Below are positions 1 to 7,500 of a stretch of DNA of 64,000 nt, piece by piece. This DNA comes from Haliscomenobacter sp033763495 (GTDB lineage: Bacteria; Bacteroidota; Bacteroidia; Chitinophagales; Saprospiraceae): NCBI RefSeq assembly GCF_033763495.1, contig NZ_JANRKL010000035.1:1-64000 (forward strand), given 5' to 3'. A model generated the notes under the pieces. It was not told the origin of the DNA and searched no databases. It saw only the letters and a list, made by a program, of their open reading frames with translations. A program made the translations under genes and the position numbers. Position 1 is the stretch's first letter; every line of letters starts with the position of its first letter.

Positions 1-1
1 C

Positions 2-721
2 CAACTTTTTATCGGTGATGGCAAACCCGAAAATACCATCCTGCTGGAGATTTACCCCGAAATCCAAAAAACCCGCATTGATTTTGCCGTTACCAAGGAT
101 ATTTTGGGGATAGAGCCGGTTTGTTTAACCAAAGTCCGCAAGGATGGCCGTAAACTCTACTACGAAAAAGAGGGGCGCCGCATCGACATTCATCGCATCT
201 ACAACCGTGTAATTGTAGATGATCTGGAAAAATACCCGGATTTGGTTACTGAGTTTAAACTCACCGATGATGTAGACGTGCAGTGGATCGCGCACCCCAA
301 CTGGTTTTTCCGCGCCAGCAAGTTCACCTTGCCGCTCTTGAATAGCCCTTACGTGCCGAAAAGTTATTTTTTGCACGAGTTAAGTGAATATCCGGCGGAT
401 TTGGAAAACTATGTGTTGAAGCCGCTTTTTTCCTTTGCCGGATCGGGTGTAAAACTGCACATTACCAAAGCGGATTTGGACGAAATTCAGGACAAAGAAA
501 ACTTCCTGCTCCAACGCAAAGTCAATTACGAACCCGTGGTGGAATCACCTACCGGCGGCGTAAAAGTAGAAATTCGTTTGATGTACGTGTGGCATCCTGG
601 CGAGGCTCGACCTAAACTGATCACCAACCTTTCGCGGATGAGTAAAGGTGAAATGATTGGGGTGAGGTTCAATAAGGATTTTGACTGGGTAGGGGGGAAT
701 ATTTGTTTTTTTGAGGAGTAA
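2..721 (+). CDS. ATP-grasp-like conserved protein, 5' truncated by window edge
   Basis: The reading frame is open to the left edge, so the true start lies outside the window and about 239 residues are visible. The C-terminal half looks like the nucleotide-binding part of an ATP-grasp fold: a KPLFSFAGSGV segment, a charged LLQRKV strand, EIRLMYVW, and a final NLSRMSKG...GVRFNKDFDWVGG segment that resembles the metal-binding end of such enzymes. No substrate can be read from this. It converges on the next gene across a bidirectional hairpin terminator. The fold assignment is inference from motif shape; the protein could equally be described as an uncharacterised Bacteroidota protein. Confidence 0.6.
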   Translation, partial: QLFIGDGKPENTILLEIYPEIQKTRIDFAVTKDILGIEPVCLTKVRKDGRKLYYEKEGRRIDIHRIYNRVIVDDLEKYPDLVTEFKLTDDVDVQWIAHPNWFFRASKFTLPLLNSPYVPKSYFLHELSEYPADLENYVLKPLFSFAGSGVKLHITKADLDEIQDKENFLLQRKVNYEPVVESPTGGVKVEIRLMYVWHPGEARPKLITNLSRMSKGEMIGVRFNKDFDWVGGNICFFEE

Positions 722-722
722 A

Positions 723-766
723 AAGAAAAAGGGGAAGAGCGTTGAATACGTTTTCCCCTTTTTCTT
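723..766. terminator. Bidirectional intrinsic terminator
   Basis: A 14-bp perfect stem (AAGAAAAAGGGGAA paired with TTCCCCTTTTTCTT) encloses a 16-base loop. A-tracts on the left and T-tracts on the right let it work in both directions between two convergent genes. Confidence 0.8.
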
Positions 767-794
767 GCAGTCAAAACAACTAACGGTGAATTAA

Positions 795-1814
795 CTAGTT
801 GTTAAACAAGTTGCTATAATCATTTCCATCGTTCCGCGTTTCCTTTTCTGGACGACTTTTGAAGCTATCCAAATCTAGTGACTCCGCAGAAGAAGTTTTG
901 CCCGTGCCTTCCATCAGCATTAGGGTACTTTTCTTTTCCCATTCTTCCAGCATTTGCATGCCTTGCTCTTCAAACATGCCATTTTGCAGGTCGATGGAGT
1001 CCATCAACTTGGAGGACATGTCCATGAAGTTTTCCATTTCACCTACCTTGTTGGCTACATCTTCGGTGATGGCATCCATGGCCGCATCAAACATCGCGCG
1101 CTTGTCGGGATCACCGCTGATGACACTCATCGCAGACCGCATGGCAGAGTGAGAGGTACGAATCGCTTTGCGTTCAATTTCCTTCACTTTTACCTGATCC
1201 TTGGTGTCTTCCAGCAAAACTTCAGAGTTGCTGTGCATCTTAGACAGGATGCGGTACAGGATCTCCATTTTTTGGTGCAGCGCAGCGTATTTTTCGTTGC
1301 TTTCCTTCAAACGGGCAGCCTTACGGGAAGCCAGCAACATTTGTTGATCTTTGTCCTGATCGCGGGCAACTGCGGCAAGGCGCATATTGGCCTCAATCTC
1401 TTTGTTGTTGTCTTCGATCAAGGTGGTCATTTGACGCATCTGGCCACGCAGAACCCCAATTTGTTTGCGCATCTTGGCCAGGTTGTCCTCTAGGTCTTCA
1501 ATGTAATTCTTGAGGATACCGATGGGGTCGATGGTCACAAACATACCCGTTACCCAGCGCATCACACTTTTGTACATGTACCAAATGAGGGTGCGCATTT
1601 TGGGATCAAGCACCATATAAAGAATGGCAACCAGCGCCACTATCATCAAAGCCAGGTAAAGGGTTTGGCTAGCCAATATCAGGATCTTGTCCAGATTCGC
1701 AACGATCAAATAACCTAATCCTGCTAAAATGGCCACTCCAAAAATGGCACCAGTTGTGCCTTCCGGACGAGACCAGAATGATTTTGGTTTAAATTCGGGA
1801 TTTTCTAATGCCAT
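795..1814 (-). CDS. Membrane-anchored coiled-coil protein of unknown function
   Basis: The product has 339 residues. Two hydrophobic stretches near residues 22-40 and 47-67 are likely membrane segments. After them comes a long helical, charged region (about 100-230) rich in E, K, Q and R with heptad character, then a Met-rich stretch and a polar tail ending in Asn-rich residues. The layout (short N-terminus, membrane hairpin, long cytoplasmic coiled coil) recalls PspA/IM30-type helical proteins only in general shape; no family was recognised. It is the second gene of a probable two-gene unit, 45 bases after the coiled-coil gene at 1860-2411. Confidence 0.75.
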   Translation of the reverse strand: MALENPEFKPKSFWSRPEGTTGAIFGVAILAGLGYLIVANLDKILILASQTLYLALMIVALVAILYMVLDPKMRTLIWYMYKSVMRWVTGMFVTIDPIGILKNYIEDLEDNLAKMRKQIGVLRGQMRQMTTLIEDNNKEIEANMRLAAVARDQDKDQQMLLASRKAARLKESNEKYAALHQKMEILYRILSKMHSNSEVLLEDTKDQVKVKEIERKAIRTSHSAMRSAMSVISGDPDKRAMFDAAMDAITEDVANKVGEMENFMDMSSKLMDSIDLQNGMFEEQGMQMLEEWEKKSTLMLMEGTGKTSSAESLDLDSFKSRPEKETRNDGNDYSNLFNN

Positions 1815-1859
1815 AATGGTGAGTTTTTGGTGGCACTCAATTCTTGAGTCCGCCCAAAA

Positions 1860-2411
1860 TTACAAATATTGTTGAATGTTCAGAATATCGCGATCGATTT
1901 CGTTCATCAAGGCGCGTAGGGTGGTATCGAAACCATTTTTGGTGTTTTCGATTTTCGCCAATTCTGCTTCGATCAAGTCATCAGCCTGTTCAACGGTTGA
2001 CTGGGCTGATGCAATTTTAGCCTCCAATTCCTTGATCTTGGCTTGATGCTCTTCAATCATTTTGCGGAGCTTTTCTACCTCTACCTGCTTGGATCGAACC
2101 TTTTGTTCCACCTGCTTTTGCACTGCAGCATCAAACTGGGTTTTTTCTGTAGTCAGGATGTTTTTGTAGTGCTCGGCGGTTTTTAACAATTTTTCCTTGG
2201 TCAACCCAACTGTCGCAGCAGTAGCATATGCTGATTTGAACATGGTGGGTTCATCCATCCCTAAATTCCCCAGGTTACCAATGGATTGTTTGAACTCAAT
2301 GTAGTCGAAACCGGGTAGGTTGTTCTTCTCTAAGGCCTGGGTTAAAAAATTGACGCTCTTTTCGTCCAAACCGTGGTGAACACCAAATAGCGCTTTTAAA
2401 CTTTTCTGCAT
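1860..2411 (-). CDS. Small coiled-coil protein of unknown function
   Basis: The product has 183 residues and no signal peptide or membrane segment, so it is probably cytoplasmic. Residues 1-90 are a mixed helical domain. Residues 95-150 form a strongly charged coiled coil (KVRSKQVEVEKLRKMIEEH and onward), and a short helical tail follows. It lies just upstream of, and in the same direction as, the membrane-anchored coiled-coil gene, which suggests the two proteins work together, perhaps by coiled-coil pairing. The upstream region carries palindrome A1. The family was not recognised. Confidence 0.75.
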   Translation of the reverse strand: MQKSLKALFGVHHGLDEKSVNFLTQALEKNNLPGFDYIEFKQSIGNLGNLGMDEPTMFKSAYATAATVGLTKEKLLKTAEHYKNILTTEKTQFDAAVQKQVEQKVRSKQVEVEKLRKMIEEHQAKIKELEAKIASAQSTVEQADDLIEAELAKIENTKNGFDTTLRALMNEIDRDILNIQQYL

Positions 2412-2427
2412 GTGTCTTTACATTTCT

Positions 2428-2546
2428 ATGGGGCGATAAAAAACAAGTGATCATTTTGCCAGAGGATTAGATAAAAAAACGTTTCATTTCAAGTGCCTTA
2501 TCTAATCCTCTGGCGCAGGAAAAATGAGCACTTGTTTTTGCCCCAT
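2428..2546. repeat. Palindromic element A1 (family A)
   Basis: A long imperfect inverted repeat. The inner stem GCCAGAGGATTAGATAA pairs perfectly with TTATCTAATCCTCTGGC. The loop contains AAACGTTTCATTTCAAGTG. The outer stem extends pairing to ATGGGGC...GCCCCAT, with a bulge (GCAGG) only in the right arm. It lies between divergent genes. A second copy, in inverted orientation, is at 15904-16020 with the same loop and a bulge on the same side. Confidence 0.85.
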
Positions 2547-2675
2547 TATATTGGTGCAAATTAATAGTTTTTATGCACAAAAAAGCTGGAATTTTCGATT
2601 TTTCTGGATAGAACTTGGATGAAAGCGCCCGAGAAGCCTATATTTTTAAACTTTTTTGAAAAAAATAAAGCTACT

Positions 2676-2707
2676 ACTTGCAACGTACGATTTTTATCGT
2701 ACCTTTG
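2676..2707 (+). promoter_or_regulatory. blaI promoter with overlapping dyad operator
   Basis: A Bacteroidota-type promoter is visible: a -33 element ACTTG (2676-2680), a 19-base spacer, and a -7 element TACCTTTG (2700-2707), five bases before the blaI ATG. The spacer contains the perfect dyad GTACGAT-TTTT-ATCGTAC (2685-2702), whose right arm overlaps the -7 element. BlaI/MecI repressors bind dyads at their own promoters, so this is the probable autoregulatory operator. The very short leader implies near-leaderless initiation. Confidence 0.65.
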
Positions 2708-2711
2708 GGTT

Positions 2712-3116
2712 ATGAAAACAAACAAACCAGAATCAGCACAAACAGGGGGGCCTACCCGGGCAGAAATGGACATTCTGCAAATCCTGTGGGATCATGGCCC
2801 AAGTACGGTTCGTTTTGTCAATGACACCTTGAATGCACAAAAGAAAGCCGTACAGTATACTTCTACCTTGAAACAAATGCAGGTGATGACGGATAGGGGC
2901 CTTTTGCTGCGCGATGAAAGTAGCATGAAACATGTGTACACGGCAGCAGTGGACGAAACCAGTACCAAAGGAAGTTTGCTGGAAAATTTTGTCGATACCC
3001 ATTATAAAGGGTCGGTAAGTAAATTGTTGCAATACTTTTTGGGTAACAAAAAGGCAAGCAAAGCCGAACTGGATGAGATACGGAAGCTACTAAAAGAAGA
3101 AGAGAACAAGTTGTAA
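2712..3116 (+). CDS. blaI: BlaI/MecI/CopY family transcriptional repressor
   Basis: A 134-residue winged-helix repressor. The N-terminal DNA-binding domain runs from about residue 15 to 80 (TRAEMDILQILWDHGPSTV, then YTSTLKQMQVMTDRGLL), and the C-terminal helices form the dimer region that an M56 protease normally cleaves. The ATG at 2712 is chosen because it follows the promoter and starts the conserved domain. An open frame reaches upstream to 2619 but crosses the promoter. It precedes an M56 peptidase gene by 21 bases, the classic repressor/sensor-protease arrangement, and probably represses its own operon through the dyad just upstream. Confidence 0.92.
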   Translation: MKTNKPESAQTGGPTRAEMDILQILWDHGPSTVRFVNDTLNAQKKAVQYTSTLKQMQVMTDRGLLLRDESSMKHVYTAAVDETSTKGSLLENFVDTHYKGSVSKLLQYFLGNKKASKAELDEIRKLLKEEENKL

Positions 3117-3137
3117 ACCCTTAAAAGAAAAAGTCTT

Positions 3138-4832
3138 ATGGATTGGTTATTCGCAACGTTTATCGTTTCGGAGAGGGTGCTGCATGCCCTGAGTTGGACT
3201 CTGCTCCATTCACTTTGGCAGGGTGCGATTGTAGCCTCGTGTGCAGGGATTTTATTTTTTGGAACTGCCTATTTGAGTGCACGCATCCGCTACAATCTTT
3301 TGTTCGGGCTAATGGTCTTATTCGTTGGAATGGTAAGTTTGACTTTTGGGGCACAATGGGGCGAGCACGAAAAAAAGAGCAATGAAAAACCTGAGCTGCT
3401 TGCTGAATTCCAGTATAAAGGCACCACTGTAACAAGCATATTTGCGGAGCCTGCGACCATTCATTTAGACAAAAAACAGCCTTGGATTCAGTTGTTTGAA
3501 CGTTACAAGGGGCTGTTGCTTTTTGCCTGGGGTTTGGTTTTGCTATTCAAAAGTATCAAAATGTCTTTGGACCTGGCCTACATCTACAGAATAAGGCTAG
3601 TTAAAACCAGGCCAATTGCAGCAGTTTGGAACTCGCGTTTGCAAGCCTTGTCCAAGCAGTTGGGGATCAATCAAAAGGTACGTTTGCTTGAGTCAGGGAT
3701 CATTCAGGGGCCAGCCAGCTTGGGAATTTATAAACCTTTGATTTTGCTGCCGATTGGCTTGGTCAATCATTTAACTGTTGCGCAGGTTGAAGCCATTTTG
3801 CTCCACGAGTTGGCCCACATTCGCCGAAGAGATTATTTGGTCAATGTGCTGCAATGCGTGCTCGAAAATGTCTTTTTCTTCAATCCAGCCCTGCTTTGGC
3901 TCTCACATCGAATCAGAGAGGAACGTGAAAATTGCTGTGATGATTTGGCGCTGCAAGTGCTGCAGGACAAGCAGCTTTATGCACAAACCCTTCTGCGTTT
4001 TCAAGAGTACCAATGGCGTGAACCTCAATATGCCCAGGCTTTTGGTGGGGACAAAACGCCATTGTTGACCCGCATCAAACGCATCCTGAACCGCCGGGAC
4101 TATCGTGCTTTACAGGTTTATGAAAAAGTAGCTTTGATCTTTGGCCTGCTGTGCATCGGCGTTTTTTTGATGTGGGCTAAGCCTACGCCACCAATTGAAA
4201 CTTTCGTTAATGACCTGCTAGAAGCTCAAAGTTCAAGTCCATCGCTTACGGAAGAGCTTACGGATAGGCCAGTGATTTTAGCTCCCACAAAGCAGGAAAG
4301 CCTTTATTCTGGGCAAGCCAATTCAAACTCAATTGCACAACAATTAAAGGCAGGAACGGTGGCTTATTCCAACGCGATACAAGCAGAACTACCATTGGAA
4401 GACAGCATCCCAACTACAGCAGCCAGAGAATTTGCCCAACTGCAAGCAGAGCTAACTTTTGCCACAAAACAATACGAACGCGAAAAAAACAGGTACGATA
4501 GCATCAAGGCCTTGGTTGAAAAAACGATAGACAAGGTGGCCGCTCAGGTTACACCAAGTTCAAAGAACAGTATGTTTCAAGACCATGTAATCAGCTCACT
4601 TGTCGTTGACCTGATGGCTGATGGTATTATCAAAGATGCAAAAGCCCTGCGCTCTTTTCGACTGGATGCAGGCATTTTTAAGGTGAATGGCCGAAAACAA
4701 CCCCGGGCGATCATAGAAAAGTACCAAAAAAACTACATTCGAAATCCATTGAAAGGCAATTACCTCCGCATCACAAAGTCGAACCAACAAACGTATGTGC
4801 AACGGATAGACAATTCTCAACCCAATCAATAA
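3138..4832 (+). CDS. M56 family membrane metallopeptidase (BlaR1/MecR1-like)
   Basis: A 564-residue integral membrane zinc protease. Membrane segments lie at about residues 15-50, 52-70, 125-145 and 330-348. The zinc motif HELAH is at residues 223-227, followed by a conserved ENCCDD segment, as in the M56 family. Known members sense a signal and cleave a BlaI-type repressor, which fits the gene directly upstream. The extracytoplasmic C-terminus (350-564) has no penicillin-binding domain, so a beta-lactam signal is not supported. Instead it ends in a module (DLMADGIIKDAKALRSF...FKVNGRKQ...KYQKNYI) shared with the next two genes. Confidence 0.93.
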   Translation: MDWLFATFIVSERVLHALSWTLLHSLWQGAIVASCAGILFFGTAYLSARIRYNLLFGLMVLFVGMVSLTFGAQWGEHEKKSNEKPELLAEFQYKGTTVTSIFAEPATIHLDKKQPWIQLFERYKGLLLFAWGLVLLFKSIKMSLDLAYIYRIRLVKTRPIAAVWNSRLQALSKQLGINQKVRLLESGIIQGPASLGIYKPLILLPIGLVNHLTVAQVEAILLHELAHIRRRDYLVNVLQCVLENVFFFNPALLWLSHRIREERENCCDDLALQVLQDKQLYAQTLLRFQEYQWREPQYAQAFGGDKTPLLTRIKRILNRRDYRALQVYEKVALIFGLLCIGVFLMWAKPTPPIETFVNDLLEAQSSSPSLTEELTDRPVILAPTKQESLYSGQANSNSIAQQLKAGTVAYSNAIQAELPLEDSIPTTAAREFAQLQAELTFATKQYEREKNRYDSIKALVEKTIDKVAAQVTPSSKNSMFQDHVISSLVVDLMADGIIKDAKALRSFRLDAGIFKVNGRKQPRAIIEKYQKNYIRNPLKGNYLRITKSNQQTYVQRIDNSQPNQ

Positions 4833-4855
4833 TCCATTCTTCAAACCCTTTGTAT

Positions 4856-5365
4856 ATGAAAAAGTACATTGCTCAAGCTGTTCTGGGGGGCTTTATCAGC
4901 TTAACTGCTACTCTAGTTTTCCCACTTTGTGGCCAAACAACGGATACCTTGAAGAATCAAGCACAAGTAACCCAGTTGCGTGCAGAACTACTGCAAATTC
5001 AGGAGCGTTGTGCCTCAATTAAAGCGAAAGCGGATAGCCTGGAAGCCCTGGTAAAAGCAAAAACTGGTACAATTGAAGGAGAGAGCCAGGAGTATTGGTC
5101 AGCCATGCTTCAACCCAACCAGAATTGCTGTGGTGAAAAATCTGCGGAGCTCAGAGCTGATTTGATTCAGGATAAATTGATCAAAAACGAATCTGCTTTG
5201 CGGTCTTATCATCTTGACCTGGAAGTTTTTAGGGTGAATGGGCAAAAACAATCCCCCGAGATAACCAAAAGATATCAGGAAAAATACTTGTCCCGACAGC
5301 CAAATGGAAACCATACTACTTCGATGACTCACACCGTTGGTGGTTTTTTGGGAATTAAGCGTTGA
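4856..5365 (+). CDS. Small exported protein sharing the C-terminal module of the flanking M56 peptidases
   Basis: A 169-residue protein with an N-terminal signal peptide (MKKYIAQAVLGGFISLTATL onward). The ATG at 4856 is preferred over a TTG two codons earlier. A short coiled coil (about 40-75) is followed by a C-terminal module with DLIQDKLIKNESALRSY...FRVNGQKQ...RYQEKYL, which aligns without gaps to the tails of the M56 proteins before and after it. It lies 23 bases after one M56 gene and 24 before the next, so it is almost certainly co-transcribed. It may be a soluble partner or competitor for the sensor domains. The family was not recognised. Confidence 0.8.
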   Translation: MKKYIAQAVLGGFISLTATLVFPLCGQTTDTLKNQAQVTQLRAELLQIQERCASIKAKADSLEALVKAKTGTIEGESQEYWSAMLQPNQNCCGEKSAELRADLIQDKLIKNESALRSYHLDLEVFRVNGQKQSPEITKRYQEKYLSRQPNGNHTTSMTHTVGGFLGIKR

Positions 5366-5389
5366 TGCACTTTATCAATCCAATTTGAC

Positions 5390-7351
5390 ATGAATACCCT
5401 ATTCGCGGCTAGTTTTATTTCGGAAAGGTTGTTAAAAACCATCAGCTGGACCCTGGTCCATTCTTTGTGGCAAGGACTTGCGATGGCTCTACTCGCAGCA
5501 CTTATTTTGCTTGCAACTCCAGGTCGGAAGGCATTGATACGCTACAATCTATTGTCTGCTTTGACGCTCACATTTGTAGCCGTAGCCATTACTACGGCAA
5601 TCATTGAGTGGGAGTTTTTTGAATACGTGGAACTGATTCCTAAAATTAAATATTTGGGGGCCTTGGAAATTCCATTGGGTATTCTTGATTCAACCCAAAT
5701 TGCCCAAGCCCAAAGCTGGTTCAAAACCAATGTAGACAGGTTGAGTAGTTTGTTTGAGCAAAATCAATTAATCCTCGTCAGTTTCTGGATTCTGATTTTG
5801 GGCCTAAAAAGCATCAAAATGGGACTGGATATTTGGTGTGCTTACCGCATTCGTTGGTACAAGACCTATCAGGCCTCACTTTTATGGCGGAACCGCCTGG
5901 AAACTTTGGCTGCCCAAAGCAAGGTAAATCGCCAAGTAAAGTTACTGGAATCGGCGTTGGTAACAGGTCCGGCCACCCTGGGTTTTTTAAAACCATTGAT
6001 TCTGGTGCCCATAGGTTTGATGAACAATTTGCCCGCCGAGCAAGTAGAAGCCATCTTGCTGCACGAGTTGGCTCATATACGCAGGAGTGATTACCTGGTC
6101 AATTTTATTCAATGTTTGCTGGAAAACGTCTTCTTTTTCAACCCCGGCCTGCTTTGGGTGTCTAAACTCATCCGCCAGGAACGAGAAAATTGCTGTGACG
6201 ACCTGGCCGTTGCTGCCATGAAAGACAAAACCCTGTACATCAACGCCCTGGTTGCTTTTCAAGAATATAAACTTCATGGAGCTAAATATGCCTTGGCCTT
6301 TGCAGGGCAAAAAGCGCCTTTACTTGATCGGGTAAAGCGCATCATCAATCACCACAACTACAAAACATTAAGTATTATGGAGAAGATCTCTTTACTGGCA
6401 ACAGTCTTATTGATCAGTGCAGTTACATTTTTGTCTTTGCACTACACCCAGGCTCAAACAACCCGTGAAAACCGTATTGGTTCTTTCAGCAACATCAATG
6501 TAAGTGGTAGCGGCACTGCCAGCAATCCACAAATCATGTTCCTGCAGGATGTGAACGGCAAAACCTACAGCATCAAAAGAGTGGATAAAAAAATCCAGGA
6601 AATGTACGTGAATGGCGAAAAACTGAGTGAAGACAAATACGCCGAGTACGAACCCGTGCTCAAAGAAATAGATGAGCAGATTGAACGCGACCGAGCCCAG
6701 GCTGAATTGGATCGACAGCAAGCGGAACGGGATCGGGAACAAGCATTGCGTGACCGCGAACAGGCAGAAAGAGACCGCGAGCAAGCCATGCGCGATCAGG
6801 AACAGGCCAAACGCGACCGGGCCAAGGCTGAGCTAGATCGCCAACAAGCGGATCGGGACCGGGAACAGTCCATACGTGATCGTGCTCAGGCTGAAAAAGA
6901 CCGGCTTCAAGCCAATTTGGATCGCGAGCAAGCCATTCGGGATGAGGCGCGAGCCCAACGCGATCGCGAACAGGCTGTAAAAGATCGCGCTCAAGCGGAT
7001 CGGGACCGTTTGCAGGCTGAAAAAGACCGCCAACAGGCAGAACTGGATCGCCAACAAGCGGTAAAAGATCGCATCCAGGCCGAAAAAGACCGCAAACAAG
7101 CGGAAGAAGATCGGAAAATGGTGCTCAGTATGGTGCAAGATATGATCACCGACAAATTGGTCAAGGACAAAGATGCCATCAATATGTTCAGGCTGACCAA
7201 CGACGAATTTTGGCTGAATGGGGTCAAACAATCGGCGGAATTACACGCCAAATACAAGGCCAAATACATCAAGGAAGCCAATTATCAAATCAACTACGGT
7301 AAAGGTGGTGGCAATGGTTTGTGGTTTTCCAAAGGGAGCATCAAGGAATAA
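5390..7351 (+). CDS. Second M56 metallopeptidase with a long charged heptad-repeat arm
   Basis: A 653-residue paralogue of the M56 protein at 3138. The membrane part and the zinc motif HELAH (225-229) with ENCCDD are conserved. After the last membrane segment (about 335-350) comes a short folded region, then about 20 copies of a seven-residue repeat of the type DRxQAxx (about 433-573). These should form one very long, highly charged helix. The C-terminal module follows (DMITDKLVKDKDAINMF...FWLNGVKQ...KYKAKYI). The arm would hold that module far from the membrane. It ends the four-gene bla-like operon and is followed immediately by palindrome B1. Confidence 0.92.
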   Translation: MNTLFAASFISERLLKTISWTLVHSLWQGLAMALLAALILLATPGRKALIRYNLLSALTLTFVAVAITTAIIEWEFFEYVELIPKIKYLGALEIPLGILDSTQIAQAQSWFKTNVDRLSSLFEQNQLILVSFWILILGLKSIKMGLDIWCAYRIRWYKTYQASLLWRNRLETLAAQSKVNRQVKLLESALVTGPATLGFLKPLILVPIGLMNNLPAEQVEAILLHELAHIRRSDYLVNFIQCLLENVFFFNPGLLWVSKLIRQERENCCDDLAVAAMKDKTLYINALVAFQEYKLHGAKYALAFAGQKAPLLDRVKRIINHHNYKTLSIMEKISLLATVLLISAVTFLSLHYTQAQTTRENRIGSFSNINVSGSGTASNPQIMFLQDVNGKTYSIKRVDKKIQEMYVNGEKLSEDKYAEYEPVLKEIDEQIERDRAQAELDRQQAERDREQALRDREQAERDREQAMRDQEQAKRDRAKAELDRQQADRDREQSIRDRAQAEKDRLQANLDREQAIRDEARAQRDREQAVKDRAQADRDRLQAEKDRQQAELDRQQAVKDRIQAEKDRKQAEEDRKMVLSMVQDMITDKLVKDKDAINMFRLTNDEFWLNGVKQSAELHAKYKAKYIKEANYQINYGKGGGNGLWFSKGSIKE

Positions 7352-7352
7352 T

Positions 7353-7475
7353 CTAAGGTGACCCCCTGAGGTGAACCTAGGTGTCTTAGGTGGTGAAAAG
7401 AAAAAAAAGCCCTGCGGAGCAGGGCAAATATTCACCACCTAAGACACCTGAGTTTACCTTAGGGATTCACCTTAG
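7353..7475. repeat. Palindromic element B1 (family B)
   Basis: An inverted repeat of about 123 bases. Outer arms begin CTAAGGTGA and end TTCACCTTAG, and inner arms are GTGTCTTAGGTGGTGAA / TTCACCACCTAAGACAC. Its A-rich centre carries a GC hairpin (GCCCTGCGGAGCAGGGC). It starts one base after the stop of the second M56 gene and separates two convergent genes, so it probably also terminates transcription. Related copies are at 23769-23868 and 60281-60386. Confidence 0.85.
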
Positions 7476-7500
7476 AAAGTATGCGCCTCCGGCGCTGGTA

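Noticed and set aside
2619..2711. Upstream extension of BlaI by 31 codons
   Set aside because: It runs through the promoter and operator dyad; the ATG at 2712 gives the normal family start.
6687..7113. Tandem DNA repeats that might be a minisatellite
   Set aside because: They code in frame for the heptad helix of the M56 protein; the repetition is explained by protein sequence.
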